Source: JBFXEO01 sp050180015 (GTDB lineage Bacteria > Bacteroidota > Bacteroidia > Bacteroidales > Tenuifilaceae). Taken from it: a stretch of 8,157 bases of DNA. The translations under genes were made by a program, and so were the position numbers. Below the pieces are notes generated by a model that was given only the letters and a program-made list of their open reading frames with translations, had not been told where the DNA came from and did no database searches. The DNA lies in assembly GCA_050180015.1 (NCBI GenBank), contig JBFXEO010000135.1, positions 1-8,157 of the forward strand, read 5' to 3'. Positions 4,969-8,157 of this stretch are shown here, piece after piece. Position 1 is the stretch's first letter. Each line of letters starts with the position of its first letter.

Positions 4969-7900
4969 ATGAAAATAACAGAAATATCGATAAAGCGGAC
5001 AACCATTCCGGTCGTAGTTTTTACTATTCTTGCGCTGGCAGGGATATTTTCCTACACCCTGCTAAACCAAGAGCTAATTCCCACAATGGATGTTCCGGTA
5101 AACGTTGTAATGACCACATACCCAGGGGCTGCACCCTCGGAGGTTGAAAGCTCTGTTTCCAAAAAAATAGAAGAGGCCGTATCGGAGCTGGAAGGTATTG
5201 ATAAAATTAATACGTATTCCTTCGAAAGTGTTTCAGTGGTAATGGTGCAATACGAAGATTATATTGATGCCGATGTAGCCCTAAACGACTGTGAACGTAA
5301 AGTTAACCGCATCAGGGAAGACCTGCCGGAAAATGTTAAGGATCCTCAGTTCCTCAAGTTCGATGTAAACATGTTCCCCATAATGAGCATTGCGGTTAAC
5401 TCAAATATCCCCGAAAAAGAATTCTTCGACTTAATGGATAAGGATATTAAAACTAGGCTTTCACAAATTAAGGGTATTGCCAAAGTTGAGATCATTGGGG
5501 GCAATGAACGGGAAATAGAGGTAAAAGCTAACGCTCAAAAACTAGAACAATACGGAATTTCGCTGCTCCAGGTAAAGCAGATGATTGAGGCCGCAAATGT
5601 GGATTTTCCTACAGGAAAGGTGAAAGATGAGGACACAAAGTTTATTGTAAGGCTTTCGGGTAAATTCCAGAATCTCGACCAAATAAGAAATGTAACTATT
5701 GGAGAGGCAAAAGATGGTTCTTCCATTAAGGTGCGCGATGTGGCAACCGTAGTGGATGGTACCAAAAAAACAACAAAATTAGCCCGTATCAACGGGCAAC
5801 CGGCCATAGGGTTAAGCATTCAGAAGCAAACAGATGGCAATGCCGTGGCTATAAGCAAGGAAGTAAAGAAAGAAATTGCCCTCCTTGAGGAAATGTACAA
5901 AGACGAAAACCTGAAATTTACCATTGCCAGCGATATTTCTGAATTCACAAAGCAAGCTATAGATGGCGTAATGTTCGACCTCATTTTTGCCATTATCCTG
6001 GTTTCTGTAACCATGCTTTTATTCCTGCACACCTTCCGGAACCTGCTGTTTATATTTATTTCAATACCAACATCAATTATATCAACATTCACATTCTTTT
6101 ACATTTTTGGATTCTCATTGAACCTGCTAACCTTACTAGCTCTATCCATTGTGGTAGGGGTAATTGTTGACGATGCTATAGTTGTGCTGGAAAATATTTA
6201 CCGACACCTTGAAATGGGTAAATCGCGCTGGCAGGCCTCGCTCGACGCGGTAAGCGAAATTGGCATCACGGTTTCATCAATCACCATGGTGCTAATAGCA
6301 GTATTCCTTCCCATTGGCCTTATTGGGGGGCTTACCGGTCAGGTGCTCAGGTCGTTTTCGCTGGTGGTTGTCATATCCATACTGGTAAGCCTTTTGGTGG
6401 CGTTTACGCTAGTACCTCTTCTTACATCCCGTTTTGGAAAGCTGAAAGTATTTGACAAGACAAGAATATTTGACCGTTTTCTGCTAGTATTTGAACGTTT
6501 CATTACGTGGTCTAAAAACCTAATTCTTGCCGGGTTAAAGTGGACTTTGGCGCACAAGGCATTCACGCTAACAATTGCCATCCTGCTATTCCTTGGCTCC
6601 TTTTACCTCGTTTCTGGAGGATTTATCCGGACGGAGTTTATGGACGAAGGTGACCGTGGCGAGTTTATTGTTTCCATGGAGTTGGATAGATCGGCAACCC
6701 TAGAGCAAACAAACAGCTACTGTTTAAATATCGAGAAAAAAATGTTGGAATACCCCGAAATTAAAATTATTTACACTAAAGTGGGGTCAAAAGGGGGAAG
6801 CCTTTCGCTCGCAGAAACACCTTACGGTGCCGAGTTTATGATTAAACTGGTAGATAAAGATCAGCGTGAATTAAGCACAAAGTTGTTCTCTAAAAAGTTG
6901 CAGTACGACTTAACGGCCAGCTTTGTTGGGCCAAAATTCAAAATAGAAGAAGTAAGCATGCTCGGGAATACCTCTACTCCCATTGAAATTTACGTTCGGG
7001 GAAATAATTTTGAACAGGTTAAGGAATATAGCCAAAAAATTCTTGAGGAACTACGCGCCATAGATGGCACCTCCGACGTTGAATCTTCCATTGAAAAAGG
7101 GGATAAAGAATTAGTGGTAAAATTTGACAGGGAAAAGCTGGCTAAGCTGGGACTAACCATCGGGGAAATTGGAGAGCAAATGTACATTTCGTACGAAGGC
7201 AACGATGATTTAAAATACCGCGATGGCAGCAACGAGTACGATTTACTCATTTCGCTGGATGAATTCGACAGGAGGAGTAAAGCTGACATCGAAAACATCT
7301 CATTCGTTAACAGCTCCGGTAAACTCATAAAATTATCGCAGGTTGCTACAATTGCGGAGGGCGAAAGCCCGTCGTTACTGATGAGGTTCAACAAAGTAAC
7401 CGCTGTACGTATAACCGGCAACATGGTTGGAACCACCATTGGCGAGGTGGGCGATAAGCTTAAAGCGCGAGTGGCAGAAATAGGAATGCCTAAAGGCATT
7501 GACATTTTCTATGCCGGCGACATGGAGCGGCAAAGCGATTCGTTCACCAGCCTGTTTATTGCACTTCTTGCTTCGGTCATATTCATGTACCTTATTATGG
7601 TAGCCCTGTACGACAGCTACATATATCCATTGGTGGTAATGTTCTCACTTCCACTTTCAATAATTGGCGCATTACTAGCTCTGGCCCTAGCCGGCAAGAG
7701 CCTTAGCTTGTTCTCTATCATGGGAATAATAATGCTAATGGGATTGGTTGCCAAAAATGCCATTTTGGTGGTGGACTTTGCCAACAATCTCCAGGATCAA
7801 GGGAAAAACGTGGTGGAGGCAATTACCGAAGCCACATCGGTTCGCTTCAGGCCAATTCTGATGACTAACCTAGCACTTATTGTAGGATTAATGCCTATAG

Positions 7901-8100
7901 CATTGGCTACAGGTGCCGGTGCAGAATGGAAAAACGGATTGGGATGGGTGCTTGTTGGAGGGCTCTCCAGCTCAATGTTCCTATCGTTGATTATTGTACC
8001 TGTACTGTACGTAATCTTAAACCGTTTAGCTAAAGGGCGTAAAAAGAAAAAAGAAGATGTTTCAGAAGAAGTTAAAGTTCTTGAAGCAGTATATAACTAA
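4969..8100 (+). CDS. RND-family inner-membrane efflux pump (AcrB-type)
   Basis: The pump is a proton antiporter that takes substrates from the periplasm or membrane and passes them to the adaptor and outer channel. Its 1043 residues are the standard length. The layout is that of the HAE/AcrB type: TM1 at about 14-31, first periplasmic domain to about 335, TM2-TM6 (about 337-487), TM7 (about 530-550), second periplasmic domain to about 857, and TM8-TM12 to about 1020. The proton relay looks complete: adjacent Asp401 and Asp402 in TM4 (VVGVIVDDAIVVLENIY) and Lys929 in TM10 (GLVAKNAILVVDF). The YPGAAPSEVE block near residue 51 is typical. The protein ends in a Lys-rich tail (KGRKKKKEDVSEE). I cannot tell drug (HAE-1) from other substrates; the sequence style resembles broad multidrug pumps, and the conserved relay argues it is functional. 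It is the last gene in the operon that can be seen. Confidence 0.94.
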   Translation: MKITEISIKRTTIPVVVFTILALAGIFSYTLLNQELIPTMDVPVNVVMTTYPGAAPSEVESSVSKKIEEAVSELEGIDKINTYSFESVSVVMVQYEDYIDADVALNDCERKVNRIREDLPENVKDPQFLKFDVNMFPIMSIAVNSNIPEKEFFDLMDKDIKTRLSQIKGIAKVEIIGGNEREIEVKANAQKLEQYGISLLQVKQMIEAANVDFPTGKVKDEDTKFIVRLSGKFQNLDQIRNVTIGEAKDGSSIKVRDVATVVDGTKKTTKLARINGQPAIGLSIQKQTDGNAVAISKEVKKEIALLEEMYKDENLKFTIASDISEFTKQAIDGVMFDLIFAIILVSVTMLLFLHTFRNLLFIFISIPTSIISTFTFFYIFGFSLNLLTLLALSIVVGVIVDDAIVVLENIYRHLEMGKSRWQASLDAVSEIGITVSSITMVLIAVFLPIGLIGGLTGQVLRSFSLVVVISILVSLLVAFTLVPLLTSRFGKLKVFDKTRIFDRFLLVFERFITWSKNLILAGLKWTLAHKAFTLTIAILLFLGSFYLVSGGFIRTEFMDEGDRGEFIVSMELDRSATLEQTNSYCLNIEKKMLEYPEIKIIYTKVGSKGGSLSLAETPYGAEFMIKLVDKDQRELSTKLFSKKLQYDLTASFVGPKFKIEEVSMLGNTSTPIEIYVRGNNFEQVKEYSQKILEELRAIDGTSDVESSIEKGDKELVVKFDREKLAKLGLTIGEIGEQMYISYEGNDDLKYRDGSNEYDLLISLDEFDRRSKADIENISFVNSSGKLIKLSQVATIAEGESPSLLMRFNKVTAVRITGNMVGTTIGEVGDKLKARVAEIGMPKGIDIFYAGDMERQSDSFTSLFIALLASVIFMYLIMVALYDSYIYPLVVMFSLPLSIIGALLALALAGKSLSLFSIMGIIMLMGLVAKNAILVVDFANNLQDQGKNVVEAITEATSVRFRPILMTNLALIVGLMPIALATGAGAEWKNGLGWVLVGGLSSSMFLSLIIVPVLYVILNRLAKGRKKKKEDVSEEVKVLEAVYN

Positions 8101-8157
8101 AATGAACTTTTTTAGGTATATCTGAAGCTTGTGGTTGATAGATGGCTCCATTCCCTT
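8101..8157. other. End of window after the pump gene
   Basis: These 57 bases hold no recognisable gene. An ATG at 8103 gives only a seven-codon frame ending in TGA. No hairpin with a T-run is visible, so the operon may continue beyond the window or terminate further on. Confidence 0.4.

Noticed and set aside
6990..7505. A 171-codon open frame on the minus strand within the pump gene
   Set aside because: It is fully inside the well-conserved RND gene; Ser/Leu-rich translation without motifs is typical of antisense frames.
1..8157. CRISPR arrays, tRNA or rRNA genes
   Set aside because: No regularly spaced direct repeats, cloverleaf-like segments or rRNA-like stretches were seen on either strand.

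Overview
The window reads as a piece of Bacteroidota chromosome. The support is indirect. A -7 promoter box of the TAnnTTTG type lies in front of the regulator gene, clear Shine-Dalgarno sequences are mostly absent, the codons are AT-leaning, and an IS1595/ISXO2-type transposase relic resembles those I associate with this phylum. Genus cannot be told from the sequence.

Left third (1-1817). A short flank (1-193) is followed by a decayed insertion sequence of about 0.93 kb (203-1136). It has a perfect 16-bp terminal inverted repeat and a transposase broken by at least three frame changes. About 680 bases without a gene follow (1137-1817). They hold several compact hairpins, one terminator-like on the minus strand, and end in the promoter and operator of the regulator gene.

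Right two thirds (1818-8100). All genes are on the plus strand: a TetR-family repressor, a TolC-type outer-membrane factor, a HlyD/AcrA-type periplasmic adaptor, and a full-length RND inner-membrane pump. The three transport genes are separated by about 20 bases each and should be co-transcribed. Together they would form a tripartite proton-driven efflux system: pump in the inner membrane, adaptor across the periplasm, TolC-like channel through the outer membrane. The TetR protein is the likely ligand-responsive repressor. Its substrates cannot be read from the sequence.

The most notable point is at the 5' end of the outer-membrane factor gene. The only standard in-frame start, a TTG at 2558, cuts the signal peptide in half. 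A convincing start (GTG at 2520, MKKK...) lies one frame away, separated by an A7-T6 homopolymer junction. This is a sequencing or assembly indel, a real inactivating or phase-variable mutation, or a site rescued by slippage. I see no clearly new biological system: the operon is a standard RND efflux locus next to a dead insertion sequence.
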